Shown here in pieces: positions 23,466 to 37,106 of a stretch of DNA of 64,000 nucleotides (position 1 is its first letter; every line of letters begins with the position of its first letter). The stretch lies in assembly GCA_036924085.1 (NCBI GenBank), contig JAVGWX010000007.1:105020428-105084427 (forward strand), read 5' to 3'. The DNA comes from Ariolimax columbianus. Its lineage: Eukaryota; Mollusca; Gastropoda; Stylommatophora; Arionidae. Under the pieces are notes generated by a model. It made no database searches, was not told where the DNA came from, and saw nothing but the letters and a program-made list of their open reading frames with translations. A program made the position numbers and the translations under genes.

Positions 23466-24085
23466 CTTCAGTCTTTATCTGACTCTTGTGCTCCTCCCCA
23501 AGCTCCACCTATCCAACATGGCTGCCAATCACATGGTACTTCTGTCACCACCCCATTGACCAGCTTGTAGCTCGTGTCACCGTTAGGCTTGTACTGCCTG
23601 TCAATATGTCAAGTTCCCAATTTCTAGAGCCCCTACCAACTTCACATATCTTGGATATCTTACCATTAAATCATAGAAAGCTCAATCCCTACTAATTTGC
23701 CTGCATCATCTGGACACTACATCATGGGTGGCTCTACCAACCTAACTAGAAGTCTGAGGAACTGTTCCTAGATCTAACATGTAATGGTCACATGTTAAAC
23801 TAACGACCTAAGCTTAGACAATAATCTGCCGCTAATAACAAAAGTAAATTCTCACAATCGAACTTTCCCATGACCCGATTATTGGACAATGAAAATCCAG
23901 ACCGGCTCTGTTAAAAATGCCCAGTGTACCTAACCTCTGTCTGAACTCTCAGGGGTAATGTCTTTCTCTCCTGCTTGCTTTCTGTCCAGTTGAAACTAGC
24001 TTCCAATTTCTAAGTTACTGTTAGCCTTCAGTGGCCAAATTGGAAGTTATATCTCCCATGCTTCATACCTAGCACTGACACTGTC
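23466..24085. other. Unique intronic sequence
   Basis: About 620 bp without tandem structure. I looked for KMO exons and for transposase or RT motifs and saw none. Confidence 0.5.
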
Positions 24086-24610
24086 ACAATTCTGTAAGAC
24101 ATTCTACCAGACATATTACATTCTGTAAGACATTCTACCAGACATAAGACATTCTACCAAACATATTATATTCTGTAAGACATTCTACCAGACATATTAT
24201 ATTCTGTAAGACATTCTACCAGACATATTACATTCTGTAAGACATTCTACAAGACATTTTACATTCTGTAAGACATTCTACCAGACATATTATATTCTGT
24301 AAGACATTCTACCAGACATATTACATTCTGTAAGACATTCTACCAGACATATTACATTCTGTAAGACATTCTACCAGAGATATTACATTCTGTAAAACAT
24401 TCTACCAGACATATTATATTCTGTAAGACATTCTACCAGACATATTACATTCTGTAAGACATTCTACCAGACATATTATATTCTGTAAGACATTCTACCA
24501 GACATATTATATTCTGTAAGACATTCTACCAGACACATTACATTATGTAAGACATTCTAACAGACATCTCACATTCAAACAGACATTTCACATTCTACCA
24601 GACATCTCAC
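24086..24610. repeat. Minisatellite, 31-bp unit, ~16 copies
   Basis: 'acattctaccagacatatta' plus 'cattctgtaag', period 31, ending about 25 bp before exon C. Confidence 0.95.
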
Positions 24611-24635
24611 ATTAGTGAAACGTTTGACCTTCCAG

Positions 24636-24723
24636 CGGCAGAGAAATATGACAATGTACAGATCCTGTTCTGCCACAAACTCCTGACCTGTGACTTTGAC
24701 TCGGGGGAAGCTGTTTTCCAAAC
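24636..24723 (+). CDS. KMO: Kynurenine 3-monooxygenase, exon C
   Basis: Two bases (CG) complete the Ala codon begun in exon B. Then come 28 codons, 'AEKYDNVQILFCHKLL' and 'TCDFDSGEAVF', and two bases (AC) that join the first C of exon D to make Thr. Human KMO has 'AAEKYPNVKMHFNHRLLKC' at this place. The acceptor is 'gtttgaccttccag' and the donor a perfect 'gtaagt' at 24724. Exon-intron phases agree with both neighbours. It is flanked by a 31-bp array on the left and a very large 18-bp array on the right. Confidence 0.95.
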
Positions 24724-24776
24724 GTAAGTTCTCTTCTCTTCATCCGCTTGTTCATCTTCGATAAGCAGCTGGTCTG

Positions 24777-27700
24777 TCTGTCCTGTCTCAGTGTTCTGTC
24801 CTGTCTTAGTGTTCTGTCCTGTCTTAGTGTTCTGTTCTGTCCTGTCTTAGTGTTCTGTTCTGTCCTGTCTTAGTGTTCTGTCCTGTCTCAGTGTTCTGTT
24901 CTGTCTTAGTGTCCTGTCCTGTCTTAGTGTTCTGTCCTGTCTTAGTGTTCTGTTCTGTCCTGTCTTAGTGTTCTGTCCTGTCTCAGTGTTCTGTTCTGTC
25001 TTAGTGTTCTGTTCTGTCTTAGTGTTCTGTCCTGTCTCAGTGTTCTGTTCTGTCTTAGTGTTCTGTCCTGTCTCAGTGTTCTGTCCTGTCTTAGTGTTCT
25101 GTCCTGTCTTAGTGTCCTGTTCTGTCTTAGTGTCCTGTTCTGTCTCAGTGTTCTGTCCTGTCTTAGTGTTCTGTCCTGTCTTAGTGCACTGTCCTGTCTT
25201 AGTGCACTGTCCTGTCTTAGTGTTCTGTCCTGTCTTAGTGCACTGTCCTGTCTTAGTGTTCTGTCCTGTCTCAGTGTTCTGTCCTGTCCTGTCTCAGTGT
25301 TCTGTCCTGTCTTAGTGTTCTGTCTGTCCTGTCTTAGTGTTCTGTCCTGTCTTAGTGCACTGTCCTGTCTTAGTGTTCTGTCCTGTCTCAGTGTTCTGTC
25401 CTGTCCTGTCTCAGTGTTCTGTCCTGTCTTAGTGTTCTGTCTGTCCTGTCTTAGTGTTCTGTCCTGTCTCAGTGTTCTGTCCTGTCTTAGTGTTCTGTCT
25501 GTCCTGTCTTAGTGTTCTGTCCTGTCTTAGTGTTCTGTCCTGTCTTAGTGTTCTGTCCTGTCTCAGTGTTCTGTCCTGTCTTAGTGTTCTGTCCTGTCTT
25601 AGTGTTCTGTCTGTCCTGTCTTAGTGTTCTGTCCTGTCTTAGTGTTCTGTCCTGTCTTAGTGTTCTGTCCTGTCTCAGTGTCCTGTCCTGTCTCAGTGTT
25701 CTGTCCTGTCTTAGTGTTCTGTCTGTCCTGTCTTAGTGTTCTGTCCTGTCTTAGTGTTCTGTCCTGTCTTAGTGTTCTGTCCTGTCTTAGTGTTCTGTCC
25801 TGTCTTAGTGTTCTGTCCTGTCTTAGTGTTCTGTCCTGTCTCAGTGTTCTGTCCTGTCTTAGTGTTCTGTCTGTCCTGTCTCAGTGTTCTGTCCTGTCTT
25901 AGTGTTCTGTCCTGTCTTAGTGTTCTGTCCTGTCTTAGTGTTCTGTCCTGTCTTAGTGTTCTGTCTGTCCTGTCTCAGTGTTCTGTCCTGTCTTAGTGTT
26001 CTGTTCTGTCTTAGTGTTCTGTCCTGTCTTAGTGTTCTGTCCTGTCCTGTCTCAGTGTTCTGTCCTGTCTTAGTGTTCTGTCCTGTCTTAGTGTTCTGTC
26101 CTGTCTTAGTGTTCTGTCTGTCCTGTCTCAGTGTTCTGTCCTGTCTTAGTGTTCTGTCCTGTCCTGTCTTAGTGTTCTGTCCTGTCTTAGTGTTCTGTTC
26201 TGTCTCAGTGTTCTGTCCTGTCTTAGTGTTCTGTCCTGTCCTGTCTCAGTGTTCTGTCCTGTCTTAGTGTTCTGTTCTGTCTTAGTGTTCTGTCCTGTCT
26301 TAGTGTTCTGTCCTGTCCTGTCTCAGTGTTCTGTCCTGTCTTAGTGTTCTGTCCTGTCTTAGTGTTCTGTCCTGTCTTAGTGTTCTGTTCTGTCTTAGTG
26401 TTCTGTCCTGTCCTGTCTCAGTGTTCTGTCCTGTCTTAGTGTTCTGTCCTGTCTTAGTGTTCTGTTCTGTCCTGTCTTAGTGTTCTGTCCTGTCTCAGTG
26501 TTCTGTCCTGTCCTGTCTCAGTGTTCTGTCCTGTCTCAGTGTTCTGTCCTGTCTTAGTGTTCTGTCCTGTCTCAGTGTTCTGTCCTGTCTTAGTGTTCTG
26601 TCTGTCCTGTCTTAGTGTTCTGTCCTGTCTCAGTGTTCTGTCCTGTCTTAGTGTTCTGTCTGTCCTGTCTTAGTGTTCTGTCCTGTCTCAGTGTTCTGTT
26701 CTGTCTTAGTGTCCTGTCCTGTCTTAGTGTTCTGTCCTGTCTTAGTGTTCTGTTCTGTCCTGTCTTAGTGTTCTGTCCTGTCTCAGTGTTCTGTTCTGTC
26801 TTAGTGTTCTGTTCTGTCTTAGTGTTCTGTCCTGTCTCAGTGTTCTGTTCTGTCTTAGTGTTCTGTCCTGTCTCAGTGTTCTGTCCTGTCTTAGTGTTCT
26901 GTCCTGTCTTAGTGTCCTGTTCTGTCTTAGTGTCCTGTTCTGTCTCAGTGTTCTGTCCTGTCTTAGTGTTCTGTCCTGTCTTAGTGCACTGTCCTGTCTT
27001 AGTGCACTGTCCTGTCTTAGTGTTCTGTCCTGTCTTAGTGCACTGTCCTGTCTTAGTGTTCTGTCCTGTCTCAGTGTTCTGTCCTGTCCTGTCTCAGTGT
27101 TCTGTCCTGTCTTAGTGTTCTGTCTGTCCTGTCTTAGTGTTCTGTCCTGTCTTAGTGCACTGTCCTGTCTTAGTGTTCTGTCCTGTCTCAGTGTTCTGTC
27201 CTGTCCTGTCTCAGTGTTCTGTCCTGTCTTAGTGTTCTGTCTGTCCTGTCTTAGTGTTCTGTCCTGTCTCAGTGTTCTGTCCTGTCTTAGTGTTCTGTCT
27301 GTCCTGTCTTAGTGTTCTGTCCTGTCTTAGTGTTCTGTCCTGTCTTAGTGTTCTGTCCTGTCTCAGTGTTCTGTCCTGTCTTAGTGTTCTGTCCTGTCTT
27401 AGTGTTCTGTCTGTCCTGTCTTAGTGTTCTGTCCTGTCTTAGTGTTCTGTCCTGTCTTAGTGTTCTGTCCTGTCTCAGTGTCCTGTCCTGTCTCAGTGTT
27501 CTGTCCTGTCTTAGTGTTCTGTCTGTCCTGTCTTAGTGTTCTGTCCTGTCTTAGTGTTCTGTCCTGTCTTAGTGTTCTGTCCTGTCTTAGTGTTCTGTCC
27601 TGTCTTAGTGTTCTGTCCTGTCTTAGTGTTCTGTCCTGTCTTAGTGTTCTGTCCTGTCTTAGTGTTCTGTCCTGTCTCAGTGTTCTGTCCTGTCTTAGTG

Positions 27701-29575
27701 TTCTGTCTGTCCTGTCTCAGTGTTCTGTCCTGTCTTAGTGTTCTGTCCTGTCTTAGTGTTCTGTCCTGTCTTAGTGTTCTGTCCTGTCTTAGTGTTCTGT
27801 CTGTCCTGTCTCAGTGTTCTGTCCTGTCTTAGTGTTCTGTTCTGTCTTAGTGTTCTGTCCTGTCTTAGTGTTCTGTCCTGTCCTGTCTCAGTGTTCTGTC
27901 CTGTCTTAGTGTTCTGTCCTGTCTTAGTGTTCTGTCCTGTCTTAGTGTTCTGTCTGTCCTGTCTCAGTGTTCTGTCCTGTCTTAGTGTTCTGTCCTGTCC
28001 TGTCTTAGTGTTCTGTCCTGTCTTAGTGTTCTGTTCTGTCTCAGTGTTCTGTCCTGTCTTAGTGTTCTGTCCTGTCCTGTCTCAGTGTTCTGTCCTGTCT
28101 TAGTGTTCTGTTCTGTCTTAGTGTTCTGTCCTGTCTTAGTGTTCTGTCCTGTCCTGTCTCAGTGTTCTGTCCTGTCTTAGTGTTCTGTCCTGTCTTAGTG
28201 TTCTGTCCTGTCTTAGTGTTCTGTTCTGTCTTAGTGTTCTGTCCTGTCCTGTCTCAGTGTTCTGTCCTGTCTTAGTGTTCTGTCCTGTCTTAGTGTTCTG
28301 TTCTGTCCTGTCTTAGTGTTCTGTCCTGTCTCAGTGTTCTGTCCTGTCCTGTCTCAGTGTTCTGTCCTGTCTCAGTGTTCTGTCCTGTCTTAGTGTTCTG
28401 TCCTGTCTCAGTGTTCTGTCCTGTCTTAGTGTTCTGTCTGTCCTGTCTTAGTGTTCTGTCCTGTCTCAGTGTTCTGTCCTGTCTTAGTGTTCTGTCTGTC
28501 CTGTCTTAGTGTTCTGTCCTGTCTCAGTGTTCTGTCCTGTCTTAGTGTTCTGTCCTGTCTTAGTGTTCTGTCCTGTCTTAGTGTTCTGTCCTGTCTTAGT
28601 GTTCTGTCCTGTCTTAGTGTTCTGTCTGTCCTGTCTCAGTGTTCTGTCCTGTCTTAGTGTTCTGTCCTGTCTTAGTGTTCTGTCCTGTCCTGTCTCAGTG
28701 TCCTGTCCTGTCTCAGTGTTCTGTCCTGTCTTAGTGTTCTGTCCTGTCTTAGTGTTCTGTCCTGTCTTAGTGTTCTGTCCTGTCTTAGTGTTCTGTCCTG
28801 TCTCAGTGTTCTGTCCTGTCCTGTCTTAGTGTTCTGTCCTGTCTCAGTGTTCTGTCCTGTCTCAGTGTTCTGTCCTGTCTCAGTGTTCTGTCCTGTCTCA
28901 GTGTTCTGTCCTGTCTTAGTGTTCTGTCTGTCCTGTCTTAGTGTTCTGTTCTGTCTTAGTGTTCTGTCCTGTCTTAGTGTTCTGTCCTGTGTTAGTGTTC
29001 TGTTCTGTCCTGTCTTAGTGTTCTGTCCTGTCTTAGTGTTCTGTCCTGTCTTAGTGTTCTGTTCTGTCCTGTGTTAGTGTTCTGTTCTGTCCTGTCTTAG
29101 TGTTCTGTCCTGTCTTAGTGTTCTGTCCTGTCTTAGTGTTCTGTTCTGTCCTGTCTTAGTGTTCTGTCCTGTCTTAGTGTTCTGTCCTGTCTTAGTGTTC
29201 TGTCCTGTCTTAGTGTTCTGTCCTGTCTTAGTGTTCTGTTCTGTCCTGTCTTAGTGTTCTGTCCTGTCTTAGTGTTCTGTCCTGTCTTAGTGTTCTGTCC
29301 TGTCTTAGTGTTCTGTTCTGTCCTGTCTTAGTGTTCTGTCCTGTCTTAGTGTTCTGTCCTGTGTTAGTGTTCTGTTCTGTCCTGTCTTAGTGTTCTGTCC
29401 TGTCTCAGTGTTCTGTCCTGTCTTAGTGTTCTGTCCTGTCTTAGTGTTCTGTCCTGTCTTAGTGCTCTGTCCTGTCTTAGTGCACTGTCCTGTCTTAGTG
29501 TTCTGTCCTGTCTTAGTTCTCTGTCCTGTCTTAGTGCACTGTCCTGTCTTAGTGCTCTGTCCCATCTGTGTCTTC
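24777..29575. repeat. Large minisatellite (4.8 kb), 18-bp unit with long-range duplication
   Basis: 'tgttctgtcctgtcttag' with small variants (ctcag, ttctg, gcactg) and 13- or 23-bp units. The variant order at about 24860-26660 recurs 1,800 bp downstream (25297 with 27097, 25512 with 27312, 25736 with 27536), then shifts to 1,836 bp (25884 with 27720) after two extra units. Long Phe-Cys-Pro-Val ORFs here come from the 18-bp period. Confidence 0.97.
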
Positions 29576-29579
29576 TGTA

Positions 29580-31399
<1,820 letters not shown>

Positions 31400-31400
<1 letters not shown>

Positions 31401-31595
31401 AACGGGCAGTGTATTGTGCCTTACCGTGACTAACATGCCTTGCTCAGTGTATTGTGCCCCTGACCGTGACTAACATGCCTTGCTCAGTGTATTGTGCCTG
31501 ACCGTGACTAACATGCCTTGCTCAGTGTATTGTGCCTGACCGGGACTAACATGCCTTGCTCAGTGTATTGTGCCTGACCGTGACTAACATGTCTG
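31400..31595. repeat. Minisatellite, 38-bp unit, ~5 copies
   Basis: 'cagtgtattgtgcctgaccg' plus 'tgactaacatgccttgct', period about 38. Confidence 0.9.
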
Positions 31596-31983
31596 ATCAT
31601 AACTGTCAGGTTGAATATTCTGTCTGAGTTTTCTTTATGTTGTGACAGTTTTGTGCTGCTGTAAGCAGATGAGACTGGAAAGGTCTAGATTTTGTTAGAA
31701 TTCTACAGAAAATGTGTCAAACTAATAGCTAACTTACTGTTGGACGACCAGCGCATAACTTAGCAATATGTCTGGTCCACTAATGTTAGCCCTGATTTAG
31801 CAACAAATTATCCACTGCTAATGTCCGTTCTGATTCCATCAAGTTCAAACAAATTGTCCATCAGAAGTTGTGAGCAGTTGATGGTTCAAGGATTGCAAAA
31901 CTAGTGTCCATACCAACAAAACCTCAGCACGGCATATTGGAAAAACTATCTGAGGTAAAAAAGCCTGAACACACCGACCTATT
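31596..31983. other. Unique intronic sequence
   Basis: About 390 bp with no tandem structure, coding motif or RNA gene that I can recognise. Confidence 0.5.
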
Positions 31984-32480
31984 ATGATCAGCCCCATCTA
32001 TCAGCCCCATCAATCAGCCCCATCAATCAGCCTCATCAATCAGCCCCATCTATCAGCCCCATCAATCAGCCTCATCAATCAGCCCCATCTATCAGCCTCA
32101 TCAATCAACCCCATCAATCAGCCTCATCAATCAGCCCCATCAATCAGCCCCATCAATCAGCCTCATCAATCAGCCTCATCTAATCAGCCCCATCAATCAG
32201 CCTCATCAATCAGCCTCATCTAATCAGCCCCATCACTCGTCCTTGTGGGCCCCATCAATCTTCCTGGCGGGCCCCATCAATCAGCCCCATCAATCTTCCT
32301 GGCGGGCCCCATCAATCTTCCTGGCGGCCTCATCAATCTTCCTGGCGGGCCCCATCAATCATCCTTGTGGGCTCCATCAATCATCCTTGTGGGCTCATCA
32401 ATCGGCCTCATCTAATCAGCTCCATCAATCAGCCTCATCTAATCAGCCCCATCAATCTTCCTGGCGGGCCCCATTAATGG
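31984..32480. repeat. Minisatellite, 12-bp unit (atcaatcagccc) grading into ~21-bp units
   Basis: The left half is 'catcaatcagccc/tcat' with period 12. The right half has longer units containing 'cttcctggcgggcccc' or 'atccttgtgggc'. Open frames in it reflect the period. Confidence 0.93.
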
Positions 32481-32658
32481 GAATTAAGCTTCACAATGAT
32501 CAGTTTTTGTAAACATCAAATTGCATGTAGGCCTGGGTGTTGTGGTGAGAAGGCCACCTCAATGTATTCCACTGTGGTGTTGTTCATGTTGAATGTTCAT
32601 GGCTGGTGTTTTGTCATCCAGAATTTCTGTTTCCTTTTCTTGTTGTCAATGTGTTTAG

Positions 32659-32852
32659 TTTGCTATGGACATCAACTACCTTCATATCTGGCCAAGACAT
32701 GAGTATATGCTGATAGCCCTACCAAACATGGACAGCTCTTACACAACCACCTTGTTCATGCCATTTGAGATGTTTGAGTCCGTCACCAGCGAGAAACTCT
32801 TGCTTGACCTTTTCAGGCGCCAGTTTCCAGATGCACTTCCTTTGTTGGGAGA
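32659..32852 (+). CDS. KMO: Kynurenine 3-monooxygenase, exon E
   Basis: 64 codons and two bases. '[20 protein letters not shown]' followed by '[15 protein letters not shown]' and '[10 protein letters not shown]' match human KMO '[20 protein letters not shown]', 'TLFMPFEEFE' and 'FPDAIPLIGE'. This is the substrate-facing sheet of the monooxygenase fold. The acceptor is 'atgtgtttag' and the donor 'gtgagt' at 32853. The exon ends with GA, joined to G of exon F for Glu. Its last nine bases and the donor form part of a 27-bp unit repeated about 18 more times in the following intron. Confidence 0.97.
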
Positions 32853-33385
32853 GTGAGTTATCTTGTCATTGTTGGGAGAGTGAGTTATCTAGTTATCTTG
32901 TCATTGTTGGGAGAGTGAGTTATCTTGTCATTGTTGGGAGAGTGAGTTATCTTGTCATTGTTGGGAGAGTGAGTTATCTAGTTATCTTGTCATTGTTGGG
33001 AGAGTGAGTTATCTAGTTATCTTATCATTGTTGGTAGAGTGAGTTATCTTATCATTGTTGGGAGAGTGAGTTATCTTGTCATTGTAGGGAGAGTGAGTTA
33101 TCTTGTCATTGTTGGGAGAGTGAGTTATCTTGTCATTGTTAGGAGAGTGAGTTATCTTGTCATTGTTAGGAGAGTGAGTTATCTTGTCATTGTTAGGAGA
33201 GTGAGTTATCTTGTCATTGTTGGGGGAGTGAGTTATCTTGTCATTGTTGGGAGAGTGAGTTATCTTGTCATTGTTAGGAGAGTGAGTTATCTTGTCATTG
33301 TTGGAGAGTGAGATATCTTGTTATTGTTGGGAGAGTGAGTTACCTTGTCATTCTTGGGAGAGTGAGTTATCTTGTCATTCTTGAG
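32842..33385. repeat. 27-bp minisatellite seeded on the exon E donor, ~19 copies
   Basis: 'gttgggagagtgagttatct' plus 'tgtcatt' repeats, starting inside exon E. I count 19 'gagtgag' donor-like sites including the true one, with variants 'gttaggaga', 'gtaggga' and an extra 'ctagttat'. The frame of exon E hits TGA in the first unit, so using a downstream copy as donor would truncate the protein. Confidence 0.96.
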
Positions 33386-33389
33386 TACA

Positions 33390-33822
33390 CCTTCTGTGGT
33401 TTACATCTCCTGTCTATTATGCCTTCTGTCTGTTACACCTTCTGTTTGTTACACATTCTGATTGTTATCCTTTCTGTCTGTTTTGCCTCTGATCTGTTAT
33501 ACCTTCTGTTTGTTGCTGTCTTTTATACCTTCTGTCTTTTATACCCTCTGCATGTTATACCTCCTGTCTGCTATACCCTCTGCTTGTTATACCTCCTGTC
33601 TGTCATACCCTCTGCTTGTTATACCTCCTGTCTGTTATACTCTCTGCTTGTTATACCTCCTGTCTGTCATACCCTCTTCTTGTTATACCTCCTGTCTGTT
33701 ATACCCTCTGCTTATTATACCTCCTGTCTGTTATACCTCCTGTCTGTTATACCTCCTGTCTGTTATACCTCCTGTTATACACTCTGCTTGTTATACCTTA
33801 TGTCTGTTATATCCCTTATTTC
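33390..33822. repeat. Minisatellite, ~16/32-bp pyrimidine-rich units
   Basis: 'ttatacctcctgtctg' alternates with 'ttataccctctgcttg'. The array ends about 25 bp before the exon F acceptor and provides much of its polypyrimidine context. Confidence 0.92.
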
Positions 33823-33848
33823 TACTTACCAACCTTTATTCCCCCCAG

Positions 33849-33906
33849 GAAAGGCCTGATAACAACTTTCTTTTCCTCCAAACCACAACCAATGGTTTCA
33901 GTCAAG
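33849..33906 (+). CDS. KMO: Kynurenine 3-monooxygenase, exon F (58 nt)
   Basis: One base completes Glu, then 19 codons: 'KGLITTFFSSKPQPMVSVK'. Human KMO has 'KLLVQDFFLLPAQPMISVK' directly after 'PLIGE', so length and position agree. The acceptor is 'tattccccccag' and the donor a perfect 'gtgagt' at 33907. It ends in phase 0. The following intron starts with an 18-bp array and contains the whole rDNA-LINE insert (34501-41098) before exon G. Confidence 0.94.
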
Positions 33907-33922
33907 GTGAGTAGTGACGCTG

Positions 33923-34500
33923 ATCAGGTGGTATGAGTGGATCAGGTGGTATGAGTGGGTCAGGTGGTACGATTGGATCAGGTGGTATGAGTGGGTCAGG
34001 TGGTATGAGTGGATCAGGTGGTACGAGTGGGTTAGGTGGTACGAGTGGATCAGGGGGTATGAGTGGGTCAGGTGGTACGAGTGGATCAGGTGGTACGAGT
34101 GGATCAGGTGGTATGAGTGGGTCAGGTGGTACGAGTGGATCAGGTTGTATGAGTGGGTCAGGTGGTACGAGTGGATCAGGTTGTATGAGTGGGTCAGGTG
34201 GTATGAGTGGGTCAGGTGGTATGAGTGGATCAGGTGGTATTAGTGGGTCAGGTGGTACGAGTGGATCAGGTTGTATGAGTGGGTCAGGTGGTACGAGTGG
34301 GTCAGGTGTTATGAGTGGATCAGGTGGTATGAGGAGATCAGGTGGTATGAGTGGATCCGGTTGTATGAGTGGGTCAGGTGGTATGAGTGGGTCAGATGGT
34401 ATGAGTATGTCAGGTGGTATGAGTAGGTCAGGTGGTATGAGTAGGTCATGTACCATTACTAGGTCATGTACCATTATTAGGTAATGTACCATTATTAGGT
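33923..34500. repeat. Compound minisatellite: atcaggtggtatgagtgg (18 bp), then aggtcatgtaccattatt (18 bp)
   Basis: About 29 units of the first type, then three or four of the second, starting 16 bp after the exon F donor. The same two-part array recurs at 41099-41552 on the other side of the rDNA-LINE insert. The minus-strand frame through it joins the LINE RNase H frame to make a long chimeric ORF that is not a gene. Confidence 0.96.
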
Positions 34501-35665
34501 CGTACGTCATACTAGTATCTGGTTGTGGTAGTCTTGCACCTTCTTTTGCCAGTCTGTCTGCCTCCTCGTTGCCTTGGATGTTGCAGTGGGATGGAACCCA
34601 CTGTACCACTACTCTTTTTGGTGCGGACTGCTGGCATAGTTGACAGAGTACTGCTCTTAAATCATTAAGTTCATTATTTTTCTGGCTTTTTAGTGCTGTG
34701 ACTACGGCCAGGGCATCTGTAAGCAGGACTATGTGGCTTTCATTCCTTTTACCTGTCACCATTTCTTCCACTGCCGCCCTCAGTGCCTCTGCCTCCGATC
34801 TGAAATTGCTTGTGTATTTTTCAGTAGCGAATGACAGTGTTATTTTTCTGCCATTTGGTAGGTTCAGAAATGCTCCTGCCCCTCCGTTCTGTGTAGTGTT
34901 TGTTGCAGAACCGTCAGTGTATGCATGGGTCCAGTCCATGCTTGGGTAGTTTTCTGTTATATAGCTCAGGGTAGTATCTCTTCTTTCTTTTTCAGTCTGG
35001 CAGTTTTTGTTTCCAATACCTGGTATATTTTCTACCACCTCTGGAAATATATGCTGCCTCCAGGTAGGTTTTCGTACAGTAGGGATGGGCTTTGGTGTTG
35101 TTAGTGCGTTCATGGGATCTTCATGCATCTTTGCTTTGGCTATTTCTGCAAAGTTTCTCCGCTTTAGTTTCCCATTTCCCAAATTGTTTAGTCTCTGGTG
35201 CATTGGATGGTCAGTCAGTCTTCTGAGTTTCTCTGATTGCAGCTGGGCTCTGCAGTCTCTTCTGTCAGTCATGGGTTGCAGTTTTGTAATCTTTTCAAGT
35301 TCTACAATTGGCTTTGACTTCATGCCTCCTGTTATAACTCTCATGGCTTGGTTTTGGAGTTTGCTAATTTAATCGAAGTTCGCCTTTACTGCTGTTGTCC
35401 ATGCCGCAATGCCATACTCGAGAACTGGTCTCACTCTTCCCGTATACAGTTTCTTTGGTATACTTTCGTCTGCTCCCCAGCTAGTGCCAGCAAGTTTCCT
35501 CATGATTGCCATTCTTTCTCTGGCTCTCATTCGGTTTATCTCGATCTGACTTTTCCATGTAATGCGCCGATCAAATGTGACTCCCAGGTAGTTTGGGTTG
35601 TCATTTGGCTGCAGGTATTTGCCGCTGAGACTTAATTTGGTGTTTTGGGGTTTGATTGATAGCAA
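34501..35665 (-). pseudogene. LINE copy 2: RT thumb and RNase H domain (3'-truncated)
   Basis: RNase H of the LINE polyprotein. 'HAYTDGSATNTTQNGGAGAF' (first catalytic Asp), 'SNFRSEAEALRAAVEEM' (Glu), 'VLLTDALAVV' (Asp) and 'WVPSHCNIQGNEEADRLA' (His and last Asp) are all present, so the catalytic set is complete. The frame is broken by a stop near 35370 between the thumb and the rest. At its 3' end it runs into the minisatellite, replacing the Cys/His tail seen in copies 1 and 3 with a repeated Pro-Pro-Asp-Pro-Leu sequence. Confidence 0.88.
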
Positions 35666-35725
35666 GACTATTGTACATGTTGTTTTTTACTCGTTTATTT
35701 TGACCAGCCATGAGTTCGCCCACTC

Positions 35726-37025
35726 TTAAAGCGATGTTAGGGCCTGCTGCATCCGATTTCTTGCTATGGTGAGATTCTTTTCAGAGGTCCACATAGCCAG
35801 ATCGTCTGCGAACATTGAGCTGGGGACTCTTCTTGGTATATTCTCCGTTATGTTATTTATATACACCAGGAAGAGTGTGGGTGACAGTACTCCCCCTTGG
35901 GGTACTCCCTGCTCAAGTGTCACCTTTTTGCTCATCTGCCCTTGTACTTGAACTCTGGCCGTTCTGTTATTGAGGTAGTGGTTGATCCACTTGTACATTT
36001 TCCCACAAACTTCACTTCTTCGTAGCTTGACTTTAAGTCCCTCTTTCCAGACTTTGTCAAATGCCTTTTCTAGGTCCACCCAAACCGCTACTGTGTGTTT
36101 TTGCTCCTGGTAGGCATGTTCTATTTCCTGGGCTATGAGGGTGACCTGATCCTCAGTGGATCTGTGCTGTCTAAAGCCTGCTTGCTTGCTTTCTTCCAGA
36201 TGCCACATCAGTCTGGTGTTTATCATACGTTCTATCAGTTTGCCAACACAGCTCAGTAGGCTGATAGGCCTGTATCCATTTGGATCTGTTTTATATTTTC
36301 CTTTCTTTGTTACTGGTACAAGTACTGCGTCTTTCCATGCCTGGGGTACAATACCCCTTTTTCCAGCTTTGGTTCAGGACTGATAGTAGTTTCCTCTTTG
36401 CTGTTTGGCCCAGCCCCATCAGCATTTCGTTTGTTATCTCGTCTTTTCCGGGAGATTTCCTTTTCTTTAATGTTCTCATGGCCTCTTCCATTTCGTTCAT
36501 TGTTAGTTTTGCCATCATATGCTCTTCTGGTGCCATATTGATGTTGTCGTGCCCCTTTTGCTCTTCACTAATGTCTGTAGGCTTATCTGTAGGAACATCA
36601 ATGTGGTTTGCTCTGGCATAATGTTCAACAAAGGCATTTGCTGCTTTTTTTCCAGTGAGCAAGTTTTTGCCCTGCTTGATGGTAATTTGTTTGTTTGATG
36701 GAGTTTCGTCATTCATGGCTCTGACTAGCTTCCATAGCTTGTTCCCTTCTTTGTCTAGGTTGAGGCTTTCAGTTTTGTTTTTCCAGCTTTCTCTTGCTGT
36801 TTGGTTTAGAGTGTATTTGTATTTCACTGTGGCGGCTTTGAGGGCGATATTTGCCTCCATAGATTGTTCTCGCTCTGCCATGTTCCTAGCATTTGTGACT
36901 GCGTCTTCTGCTTTCTGCAAATCATCATTCCAATAGGGCTTATAATTTTTCCTTGCCCCTCTTGGGATGGTTTCAGGGGCAGCTTGCATTATTGCTTTGC
37001 TTAGGCTTTCCACCATTGGCTTCAT
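35726..37025 (-). pseudogene. LINE copy 2: reverse transcriptase (frameshifted)
   Basis: RT blocks 'KRKSPGKDEITNEMLM', 'QAGFRQHRSTEDQVTL', 'VDLEKAFDKVWKEG', 'VPQGGVLSPTLFLVYINN' and the catalytic 'MFADDLAMW' are intact. An extra A near 36360 shifts frame after 'LNQSWKKG'. A small deletion removes residues between 'HLEE' and 'QAGFR' relative to copies 1 and 3. A stop follows 'ALTSL' at about 35726. Confidence 0.9.
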
Positions 37026-37106
37026 TTTGTTGTTCCGTGTGTTGATGGTTTCACACAGCCCATCTGTCAGGCTTGCAAATCTGTCCCAGTCGGCTCGTTT
37101 GTAATT

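Noticed and set aside
24968..29077. Cys/Val/Pro-rich ORFs in the 18-bp array
   Set aside because: Same effect of a period divisible by three. ORFs begin and end wherever 13- or 23-bp units shift the frame.
33902..35344. 480-codon minus-strand ORF joining RNase H to a Pro-Pro-Asp-Pro-Leu repeat
   Set aside because: It is the truncated RNase H frame of LINE copy 2 running by chance into the 18-bp minisatellite.
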